Assembly (NCBI GenBank): GCA_001603615.1
Contig: LUZL01000094.1
Location: 1 to 5,757, forward strand
Direction of reading: 5' to 3'
From: Bacteroidales bacterium Bact_20
GTDB taxonomy: Bacteria > Bacteroidota > Bacteroidia > Bacteroidales > DTU049
Length of the DNA: 5,757 bases
In this document: positions 1-5,757 of the stretch, piece by piece
Layout of the letters: every line of letters starts with the position of its first letter
How positions within the stretch are numbered: the stretch's first letter is position 1
Program-made: the position numbers and the translations under genes
Notes under the pieces: generated by a model
Database searches by the model: none
Told to the model about the DNA's origin: nothing
What the model saw: the letters and a program-made list of their open reading frames with translations, nothing else

Positions 1-3000
1 TTATTAATAAAATTAGCATCTTTTGCATGTATAATACCACCTGTGTAAGCCCAAAGTATATTAGTATCTTTTTGGCATGTGGTAATGGCACAGCGGGCGT
101 TTTCTATAGTAGCACCATTTTTAAGTTCAATAACGCCCTGATTGCTTTGCGGATATTGAGATAAGTCTTTGTTGCCCCAAACTTCTATGCCCTGCCACAT
201 AGTACCACATTGTTCTAGATTAGTTATTTTTGTATTATTAAGAATTAATTTTGATCCTGGTTCAACAATTATTTTTTTTGCTTTTGCAAATTGCAATTCT
301 GAGTTATTTATTGTTAGTTCAGAATTATTAGTTATTATTAAATTTTCTTTGAAAAGATATACTTTTGTATTCCAAATATCACTATAATTAACAATAGTTT
401 CGTCATAATGTGTATAATCAGCAAAATCTTCACAGATATATTCTATATGACCTTGACCTATTATATCAACATCTTGGGGATTTATACAAATTGGTGAATA
501 TGTAATATTTAATGCAGGATTTAAACCTGATAAAGCGCCTGGTTGTAATTCAATAATGCTATTTGGTCCTTCAAGATTGATTACTGCTCCTTCTTCTATA
601 CAAATATAACCGCCGGGTTCTACTATTATTTTTGCATTGTCGTGTAGTACTATATCTGCATTGTTTTCAATATAAAGTGTACCTCCTTCTTTAATGATGA
701 TACTAGATCCAGTCAAGATATTCAAATTACTATTATTTCTAAAACGTAATAATGATTTGTCAGTAATTATTAAATCTGCTGTTGTATTTACTTTTCTACC
801 TCCGCCTAATTCAAGTTTTCCATATTTCAAATCTATTTCGATACCTCCGCAAGTTTGATAATTTCCGTGTATTTCAGTAGGATTTCCCAAATAATCGTAT
901 CTCACGGCATCATTTAAATATAAATCTGATCTTTTATAAACATTTGAATAAGTATCCCAAATTCCTAACCATAAATTATCACTTATTATTAAATCTTGTG
1001 TAGGATATGCTGAATAACGAAATTCATTGAAACTATTTTTATTATAAAAATTTACTAAATAATTATCTGTCCAGTTTCTGCTATTAAGGAAACCACCTAA
1101 TATTATATAACCACTTTCATCTTTTTTCTCAGTTTGTCTAATAAAATCGGAAGATAAATTTGTTACATTCCATGTCCATTCATATTCTTCTATATTCCAT
1201 TGTATTCTGTTTTCTCTGAATACCCTACTAATATCTGCTTTAAGATCACAATCACTTATATTATCTACTAAGTACCTGTAATAATCATGTATGTTCATGC
1301 ATTTATCACCTGCTATATAGCCTTGCATACCTGTTGGATGGTCAACTAATGGCTTGCAAATATTATAAAAACTTAATTCAATATCATCTACTGATTTCCA
1401 TCCATATATTCCTTGACCACTGTCATTCCAACCATGAATACTAAAACCAGGGATAGTATTGGGCAGCCCTTTTCCAGCACCATCCCATAAATCATAAATT
1501 GCACAGGCAATATAATATTCTGAACGAAAACCATTATTAATATTCGATGAATTAGGCCATGAATGATTATGACTTCTACTTTCATTTGGAGGCCATCCAC
1601 CATTATCAAATCCATATTCATCGTCTTCTGCCCAATAAGCAGCATCAAGTATCATGCGTATAGCTTCAGCCCAACCTTCAACCCATGCAAGACTGCTCGT
1701 GTTTTCTTTATCCCATCCATGATCAGCACATCCATTTTCCCCATAAGGATATGTAAAATTATTACTTTGTAATTTATACATTGTATAATGGCCAAATTCG
1801 TGATAGGGTGTATTTTCTTTATCTCCAGCATGATCTGTTAAAAAAATATTTCCTAACATGTAAAAACTTCCTGTTATAGAAGGTGTTACATCAATATTAA
1901 TATGAATTGTTAATCTTTTTCCTAACGGTCTATTTTCTGCTTCAAAATAGCGAAAACCATTATTAGCCCAGTGTACTGTTCTAAAAGCATCATAATAATT
2001 ACTTTCATCATAAGCTAATATTGTTTCTATTTGATTCCACCCTGCATTTTGTGGTACCGATATTTGCTCTGAATTAACTTTATAATTACTTCCAATCAAA
2101 TTAGTTGAATGTATTTGATAGTCGCTATTTGTTCTTGATTTAAAACGAAGAAAAAGTTCCATATTTTCTCCTTCAAATTTTTGATTTGTAGAATAATGTA
2201 TTTCAAAATACCCATGATTATCTGTATATGTTGTTTCAATAGTTTCTGCCCATAATGCATCCTGATCCATTAATTTTACTTTTATTCCTGTTAATGCCAC
2301 TAAAGCGGGATTGCCTAAATCATTATTAATTTTTGTATATAAATGACCATAAACAACACCTGTGAAAATTTTACTTTTTTCACCCGATATATTTGTTGAA
2401 TCAGGTCCATCTCCAATGCTTTTATAATAATCCACAGAATCTGGAGGTACGGGTTTCATTAAGACAGCATAAGACAAACCTTGCATTTTTACTTCTCTGT
2501 ATTCATCCTGCCAGTCATCTTCCCAATCTCCTATTTCCCAATTAATATAAACACTTGTATCAATATTTGATTCGGGAATATTACTAGGGTCTATATAGAT
2601 ACGTGTTGTATCAGGATTTTCTATAGGAGTAAACCAACGTCTCGGTAAATTCTGAAAATCTTGTAAATTCCATATCTCTATAGTATTATATGGAGTAAAA
2701 TAAACCATTGCAGATGTTGAGATTTCTTTTTCAATAGTATTATCAGATGTAACAAATTGAATAATACTAATTTTTTTTGGATAAAATGGCAAATTATTAA
2801 CAGGATAATTTACTGTAACTGTGAGTAGTATTGTATCTTCAGGATAATATACATTGCCTTTTATTACGGGTGCTATATTAGCACTCCACCCATCAGGTAA
2901 AATAAATTGTGTACTTTTATTATAAGCAAATGTAACAGTATCAATAAATTTGTATTCAATTGTAAAATTAAATGTGCCATTTACAATATTATATTCTTCG

Positions 3001-3098
3001 CTAATTACTTCTCCATATGCAGTATTTGATACTCCTGCAAAAATGGTTGAAACATGAATTATAAAGGTAACAATGATTGATATTATTAGCTTTTTCAT
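1..3098 (-). CDS. Large secreted zinc metallopeptidase with beta-helix-like C-terminal region (3' end outside window)
   Basis: The frame is open from ATG at 3098 to the left edge (1032 codons, no stop), so the C-terminus is missing. Residues 1-21 form a signal peptide (MKKLIISIIV..., cleavage after STIFA). Residues ~22-245 look all-beta and are not recognised. Residues ~247-320 (GVVYGHLY...GYFEIHYS) resemble a carboxypeptidase-regulatory/transthyretin-like domain. The catalytic core is HEFGH (H433, E434, H437) followed by WVEGWAEA, where E474 is the likely third zinc ligand; the layout recalls the HExxH...GEGW pattern of fungalysin (M36) gluzincins. Further on, EYYIACAIYDLWD starts at E527. 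From ~748 onward there are short beta-rich repeats (KIIVEPG at 823 and 942, MWQGIEVW at 967) typical of beta-helical Bacteroidota surface proteins. A T9SS sorting domain beyond the edge is expected but not seen. The start is 24 bp after the putative lipoprotein gene, suggesting co-transcription. Peptidase class is fairly sure; substrate is unknown. Confidence 0.88.
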   Translation of the reverse strand, partial: MKKLIISIIVTFIIHVSTIFAGVSNTAYGEVISEEYNIVNGTFNFTIEYKFIDTVTFAYNKSTQFILPDGWSANIAPVIKGNVYYPEDTILLTVTVNYPVNNLPFYPKKISIIQFVTSDNTIEKEISTSAMVYFTPYNTIEIWNLQDFQNLPRRWFTPIENPDTTRIYIDPSNIPESNIDTSVYINWEIGDWEDDWQDEYREVKMQGLSYAVLMKPVPPDSVDYYKSIGDGPDSTNISGEKSKIFTGVVYGHLYTKINNDLGNPALVALTGIKVKLMDQDALWAETIETTYTDNHGYFEIHYSTNQKFEGENMELFLRFKSRTNSDYQIHSTNLIGSNYKVNSEQISVPQNAGWNQIETILAYDESNYYDAFRTVHWANNGFRYFEAENRPLGKRLTIHINIDVTPSITGSFYMLGNIFLTDHAGDKENTPYHEFGHYTMYKLQSNNFTYPYGENGCADHGWDKENTSSLAWVEGWAEAIRMILDAAYWAEDDEYGFDNGGWPPNESRSHNHSWPNSSNINNGFRSEYYIACAIYDLWDGAGKGLPNTIPGFSIHGWNDSGQGIYGWKSVDDIELSFYNICKPLVDHPTGMQGYIAGDKCMNIHDYYRYLVDNISDCDLKADISRVFRENRIQWNIEEYEWTWNVTNLSSDFIRQTEKKDESGYIILGGFLNSRNWTDNYLVNFYNKNSFNEFRYSAYPTQDLIISDNLWLGIWDTYSNVYKRSDLYLNDAVRYDYLGNPTEIHGNYQTCGGIEIDLKYGKLELGGGRKVNTTADLIITDKSLLRFRNNSNLNILTGSSIIIKEGGTLYIENNADIVLHDNAKIIVEPGGYICIEEGAVINLEGPNSIIELQPGALSGLNPALNITYSPICINPQDVDIIGQGHIEYICEDFADYTHYDETIVNYSDIWNTKVYLFKENLIITNNSELTINNSELQFAKAKKIIVEPGSKLILNNTKITNLEQCGTMWQGIEVWGNKDLSQYPQSNQGVIELKNGATIENARCAITTCQKDTNILWAYTGGIIHAKDANFIN

Positions 3099-3122
3099 TT
3101 TGTATTGTTTTAAGATTAGTGG

Positions 3123-3731
3123 TTAATAATTAATATGATAAGATTTTAAATTCCATACTATATTTGTATCAACTGATAAATTGTTAATGTATAATGTTTT
3201 AATTTCCTTACGAACTATACCAGTTTTTTCTCCCCAATAAGTATTATTATTAAATTTATTAGTAAAACATTTAATGTTTGTATACCATTTATTATTAATT
3301 TTTAATGAATCATAAAATTTAATATATTTAGTTCCTTCAATTTCAAAACCCAATTCCATGTTTTTTTTATATATAAAATTTCCATAAACAAAATAACTTG
3401 TCCATAAATGGTAGATTATAGGATCTATACAAACAGCAATTGCATTATTGTCTATGGTACCATTCACACTATGAAATCTTTGAATTAATTTTTCCCATTT
3501 ATAATTGCCACTAGAAGGTTGAGCTATCGTTATATTTCTTTCAAATAAATAAATACTATCTACTGCACCAGATACAGAATCTTCATAAATCCAATAAGAG
3601 CCAACAGGGAAATCCACATAGTCTTTAAATTCCTGTGGCATGTAATAAGTAGGTATATTATCTCTGTCACAATCAGATGCTATGCATAAGATTGATATTA
3701 TTAATACAAAAAGGTAAAATTTTGTTTTCAT
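3123..3731 (-). CDS. Putative lipoprotein of unknown function, 202 aa
   Basis: The protein starts with a short basic, then hydrophobic, leader (MKTKFYLFVLIISILCIAS) followed by DCDRD. C21 could be the lipidated cysteine, but Asp at -1 is a poor lipobox, so simple export is the alternative. The mature part is rich in aromatic residues and Asn, with FPVGSYWIYEDS at 41-52 and WGEKTGIVRKEI at 166-177, and ends WNLKSYHINY. This layout is common in Bacteroidota hypothetical proteins, but I cannot name a function. A longer frame begins at ATG 3812. It is rejected because its extra 27 residues are encoded by the intergenic promoter region, and the predicted -7 box lies only 27 bases upstream of 3731. 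The stop is followed after 24 bp by the metallopeptidase gene with no promoter visible between, so the two are probably an operon and may act together at the cell surface (inference). Confidence 0.8.
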   Translation of the reverse strand: MKTKFYLFVLIISILCIASDCDRDNIPTYYMPQEFKDYVDFPVGSYWIYEDSVSGAVDSIYLFERNITIAQPSSGNYKWEKLIQRFHSVNGTIDNNAIAVCIDPIIYHLWTSYFVYGNFIYKKNMELGFEIEGTKYIKFYDSLKINNKWYTNIKCFTNKFNNNTYWGEKTGIVRKEIKTLYINNLSVDTNIVWNLKSYHINY

Positions 3732-3758
3732 AATAAAATTTTTTAAATTACTTAAATG

Positions 3759-3790
3759 CAAATTTACAAAAAAAAATTCAAATAACCCAA
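3759..3790 (-). promoter_or_regulatory. Bacteroidota-type promoter for the lipoprotein-metallopeptidase operon
   Basis: On the minus strand TAAATTTG (3766-3759) matches the Bacteroidota -7 consensus TAnnTTTG. A TTG (3790-3788) lies 21 bases upstream, within the usual spacing for the -33 element. The -7 box ends 27 bases before ATG 3731, nearly the same distance as in the promoter of the propeller gene. This supports the 3731 start. Predicted from motifs only. Confidence 0.6.
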
Positions 3791-3798
3791 TTTTTTTT
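3769..3798 (-). terminator. A/T-only inverted repeat after the propeller gene, possible weak terminator
   Basis: Two perfectly complementary 10-base arms (3769-3778 and 3789-3798) made only of A and T are separated by 10 bases. On the minus strand the second arm ends in a T run, as in an intrinsic terminator, and the structure begins 25 bases after the stop codon. The stem has no G:C pair and overlaps the promoter boxes of the next gene, so it may be only a by-product of opposing A and T tracts. Confidence 0.25.
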
Positions 3799-3823
3799 AT
3801 AATTTTTTTCATAATTTATTAGA

Positions 3824-5077
3824 TTAAAGTTTTATTAATTTTTCCGTTCTTATAATTTTATTATTATCCCTTATTATCAGATAATATAAGCCATTTGGCT
3901 CATCGGCTAAATCAATTATTATATGATTATTTTTCAAGTTAGGATTATATAAAATTTTCTGACCTATTGAATTATAAACCATAAGATTTATTTCTAATAT
4001 ATCAATATCTGATGATAGAGTTATTATTATTTTATCTTTAAATGGATTGGGGTAAATTTCAATTTTTTGTTTTTCCACCTCATTTATGTTTGATAGTATC
4101 CCTCTTTTATATATTTTATCAATAACACAAAATCCAGAATCTTTGTTTAAAAGATCCATTCCAATGAAAAAGGGACAAGTTAAATTAGTATGTAAACATG
4201 AATCTATTCCAAATGAGCCGTCGCCACCCATATCAGAATACATTAAATACAAAATACAACTATCCAATACATACATTGTTTTAATTGACCATTGAGTTAC
4301 AATTTTATTCCACGTATTACCAAAATCTGTTGTTTTATAAATTCCGTCTTTATCATGACTAGGTGTAGCACTACTAACAAAGTAACCTATTCTTGCATCT
4401 ATAAAATGTACACCTGTATAATAACTCACTGATAATGAATCGTAACGAATAGTATAAAAAGAACTTCCACTATTAGTAGTTTTTCTTAGTATTGATAATG
4501 GAAAATTATTGGTGCATATAAAACCAGTATCATTATCAATAAAAAAAACAGAAGCGATAGTTTTATCATAAGTTGAGTCAATAATCCAGTTAGTTCCACC
4601 ATTTGTTGTTTTTAATAAAATACCCTTATTACCATAGGTATAAAATAAATTACCTTCTCCGCCTACAACCCAGCCAGTATCTTTATTAATAAAACTTAAG
4701 CTAAATAAATTCAAATTAGTAGAAATACCAATGTTTTCCCAAGTTAGTCCCATATCTGTGGTTTTAAGTATAGTGCCTTTTTCACCTACAGCGTAGCCCG
4801 TTGTTTGGTTTACAAAATGCACTCTATACAAGGAATTAGTTGTGTTTGATGGAATAGAATCCCAGTGCTCACCGCTATCGGTTGTTCGTATGATATAACC
4901 ATTAGCACCAACAGCAACCACTGTATCGTAATTAATACAGTAAACGCCATACAATGGATAAGTTGGCACAAAATTTAATTTAGTCCAACCGATTTCTTGG
5001 GAATTTATTTGTTTTACCGGGAAAGCAAAACTCATAAGGAGCATTACAATAATTGTTATAAATTTTTTTGATCTCAT
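3824..5077 (-). CDS. T9SS-exported Ycf48-like / Asp-box beta-propeller protein, 417 aa
   Basis: This is a complete gene. A signal peptide occupies residues 1 to ~26 (MRSKKFITIIVMLLMSFAFP...). Residues ~30-330 form a beta-propeller made of repeats in which a TGYAVG-like strand is followed by an Asp-box: TTDSGEHW 65-72, TTDMGLTW 106-113, TTNGGTNW 157-164, TTNSGSSF 200-207 (degenerate, Phe for Trp) and TTDFGNTW 249-256. This is the pattern of Ycf48/HCF136-related and BNR-type propellers. In Bacteroidota such proteins are exported and generally lack the photosystem role of plant and cyanobacterial Ycf48; the ligand is unknown. A last blade around 310-330 has no clear Asp-box. Residues ~339-417 are a type A T9SS sorting domain starting at IEIYPNPF and ending TEKLIKL, predicted to send the protein through the outer membrane with removal of the domain. 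Its own promoter lies 26 bases upstream of the ATG. No ribosome binding site is visible, as usual for the phylum. Confidence 0.92.
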   Translation of the reverse strand: MRSKKFITIIVMLLMSFAFPVKQINSQEIGWTKLNFVPTYPLYGVYCINYDTVVAVGANGYIIRTTDSGEHWDSIPSNTTNSLYRVHFVNQTTGYAVGEKGTILKTTDMGLTWENIGISTNLNLFSLSFINKDTGWVVGGEGNLFYTYGNKGILLKTTNGGTNWIIDSTYDKTIASVFFIDNDTGFICTNNFPLSILRKTTNSGSSFYTIRYDSLSVSYYTGVHFIDARIGYFVSSATPSHDKDGIYKTTDFGNTWNKIVTQWSIKTMYVLDSCILYLMYSDMGGDGSFGIDSCLHTNLTCPFFIGMDLLNKDSGFCVIDKIYKRGILSNINEVEKQKIEIYPNPFKDKIIITLSSDIDILEINLMVYNSIGQKILYNPNLKNNHIIIDLADEPNGLYYLIIRDNNKIIRTEKLIKL

Positions 5078-5103
5078 ATTTTTATATTTTTAAAATTAAA
5101 AAA

Positions 5104-5133
5104 CAAATATACAAAAAAATTGAAATAATCCAA
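5104..5133 (-). promoter_or_regulatory. Bacteroidota-type promoter for the propeller gene
   Basis: On the minus strand TATATTTG (5111-5104) fits the -7 consensus TAnnTTTG. TTG (5133-5131) lies 19 bases upstream as the -33 element. The -7 box ends 26 bases before the ATG at 5077, giving a short leader. The arrangement parallels the promoter at 3759-3790. Predicted from motifs only. Confidence 0.65.
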
Positions 5134-5140
5134 TTTTTTT
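5113..5140 (-). terminator. Perfect inverted repeat after the partial gene, possible terminator overlapping a promoter
   Basis: AAAAAAATTG (5113-5122) and CAATTTTTTT (5131-5140) are perfectly complementary 10-base arms around an 8-base loop. On the minus strand the hairpin begins 23 bases after the stop codon at 5164 and ends in a run of T, which resembles an intrinsic terminator, although the stem has only one G:C pair. It contains the -33 TTG of the next promoter, so termination and initiation may share this site. Function is uncertain. Confidence 0.35.
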
Positions 5141-5163
5141 TATTATTTACATAATTTATTAGA

Positions 5164-5757
5164 TTAAAATTTTATTAATTTTTCCGTTCTTATAATTTTA
5201 TTATTATCCATTATAATTAGGTAATATACGCCATTTGGCTCATCGGCTAAATCAATTATTATTTGATTATTTTTCAAGTTAGAATTATATATAATTTTCT
5301 GACCTATTGAATTATAAACCATAAGATTTATTTCTGATATATCAATATCTGATGATGGAGTTATTATTATTTTATCTTTAAATGGATTGGGGTAAATTTC
5401 AATTAACTTTGTTTGGGGTATAAATTGGTCTATCCCGATAATATTCCATTGTTCTTTTGAAAGAAAAGCAAAAAAGAGCAAAGAAATAGTATCATTATTT
5501 GCATCTATGTAACGATATGGTAATACGTTAAAAATTGTAGTGTCAGTTTCTCGTAAAAAAGTAGGCCATTGGTCATACATGGTTCCAGGGCTATCAAACC
5601 ACCCACCAGGAAACCAATTAGTTAATAAAGTACCGTATATGCTGTCGCTTAAAAAATTATAAGAGTTACCACATCTCACAGTAATTGGAAAATTTTTACA
5701 TAGAATATTTATATAAATTTGGGATATACCAGAAGAGTAAGGGTTAAAATTATAAAT
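5164..5757 (-). CDS. C-terminal part of a T9SS-exported protein (5' end outside window)
   Basis: The frame is open from the right edge to TAA at 5164, giving 197 residues with no stop upstream. A GTG at 5679 could be read as a start, but the frame continues above it, no signal peptide follows it and no promoter is visible. The gene is therefore best read as truncated by the window. Residues 1 to ~117 are the end of an unrecognised passenger, rich in aromatic residues (TNWFPGGWFDSPGTMYDQW at 46-64), with C20 and C29. Residues ~119-197 are a type A T9SS sorting domain beginning at IEIYPNPF and ending TEKLIKF, about 90% identical to that of the propeller protein downstream. The family of sorting domains predicts export across the outer membrane; what the protein does there cannot be told from this fragment. 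The next gene starts 86 bp after its stop with its own promoter. Confidence 0.85.
   Translation of the reverse strand: MYNFNPYSSGISQIYINILCKNFPITVRCGNSYNFLSDSIYGTLLTNWFPGGWFDSPGTMYDQWPTFLRETDTTIFNVLPYRYIDANNDTISLLFFAFLSKEQWNIIGIDQFIPQTKLIEIYPNPFKDKIIITPSSDIDISEINLMVYNSIGQKIIYNSNLKNNQIIIDLADEPNGVYYLIIMDNNKIIRTEKLIKF

Larger units (their letters stand above)
3759..4064 (-). repeat. Direct repeat copy 1: T9SS sorting-domain coding segment plus gene-junction promoter
   Basis: This stretch matches 5104-5404. From 3811 to 4064 the match is gap-free at a constant offset of 1340 bases, with 11 differences in 254 positions counted by eye (about 96% identity). From 3759 to 3810 the similarity continues with small indels in the A and T tracts. 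The repeat covers the last ~80 codons of the propeller gene, its stop and the following promoter region. Similarity stops abruptly just before the IEIYPNPF codons on one side and at the -7 box on the other. Confidence 0.9.
5104..5404 (-). repeat. Direct repeat copy 2: T9SS sorting-domain coding segment plus gene-junction promoter
   Basis: This is the partner of 3759-4064. It covers the last ~80 codons of the partial gene, its stop and the promoter region of the propeller gene. Of the 11 differences in the gap-free part, I count 8 that change an amino acid (L/F, R/M, L/V, H/Q, P/S, L/I, L/S, L/P) and 3 that are silent. Sequence on both outer sides is unrelated between the copies. Confidence 0.9.

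Noticed and set aside
169..387. 72-codon plus-strand open frame
   Set aside because: It lies opposite the large metallopeptidase frame, has no promoter or leader, and the antisense frame is coherent throughout.
1388..1772. Overlapping small open frames on both strands (1388-1648 minus, 1563-1772 plus)
   Set aside because: Both fall inside the catalytic region of the metallopeptidase in other frames; the true minus-strand frame carries the HEFGH and WVEGWAEA motifs here.
1..3098. Frameshift or pseudogene in the long left-hand gene
   Set aside because: Translating from 3098 to the edge gives no stop, and the motifs checked at 2360, 1802, 1679, 1520, 632, 263 and 200 all stay in one frame.
3732..3812. 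N-terminal extension of the putative lipoprotein from ATG 3812
   Set aside because: The extension is encoded by intergenic sequence related to the other gene junction and contains the predicted promoter.
4086..4295. 69-codon plus-strand open frame
   Set aside because: It is antisense to the propeller gene, with no independent sign of coding.
3759..5404. Direct repeats as the ends of a mobile element
   Set aside because: The 1340-bp interval carries only the propeller gene. There is no transposase, no terminal inverted repeat and no target duplication, and the repeats are coding sorting domains.
5677..5679. GTG as a true start of the rightmost gene
   Set aside because: The frame stays open to the window edge, no signal peptide follows the GTG although the C-terminus is an export tag, and no promoter boxes are seen just upstream.

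Overview
The window is strongly AT-rich and looks like a piece of a Bacteroidota (Bacteroidetes-type) genome. Three things support this. Two proteins end in the same ~80-residue type IX secretion (T9SS, type A) sorting domain with an IYPNPF motif. No Shine-Dalgarno sequences precede the starts. Two intergenic regions carry TTG / TAnnTTTG promoter boxes typical of this phylum. All genes are on the minus strand, so they read from right to left.

Layout in transcription order: (1) 5757-5164, the C-terminal 197 residues of a T9SS-exported protein whose start lies beyond the right edge; its passenger part is not recognised. (2) 5077-3824, a complete 417-residue exported protein: a signal peptide, a beta-propeller of Ycf48/Asp-box type, and a sorting domain almost identical to that of gene 1. 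(3) 3731-3123, a 202-residue putative lipoprotein of unknown function. (4) 3098-1, the first 1032 residues of a very large exported protein with a zinc metallopeptidase centre (HEFGH plus WVEGWAEA) followed by a beta-helix-like, repetitive C-terminal region. It has no stop in the window and runs off the left edge.

Genes 3 and 4 are 24 bp apart with no visible promoter between them and are probably one operon. Genes 2 and 3 each have their own predicted promoter, in the short gap after the preceding gene. The promoter in front of gene 3 lies inside the longest possible reading frame, so the start at 3731 is preferred over the upstream one at 3812.

The most notable structural feature is a direct repeat of about 300 bp (3759-4064 and 5104-5404, 1340 bp apart over the coding part). 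Each copy covers the sorting-domain coding segment, the stop codon and most of the following intergenic promoter region, and it joins to unrelated passengers on both sides. All the proteins appear to be envelope or secreted proteins. I see no RNA genes, insertion sequences, CRISPR arrays or defence system, and nothing that clearly amounts to an undescribed system. There is no gene-free stretch over 300 bases: the gaps are 86, 92 and 24 bp.
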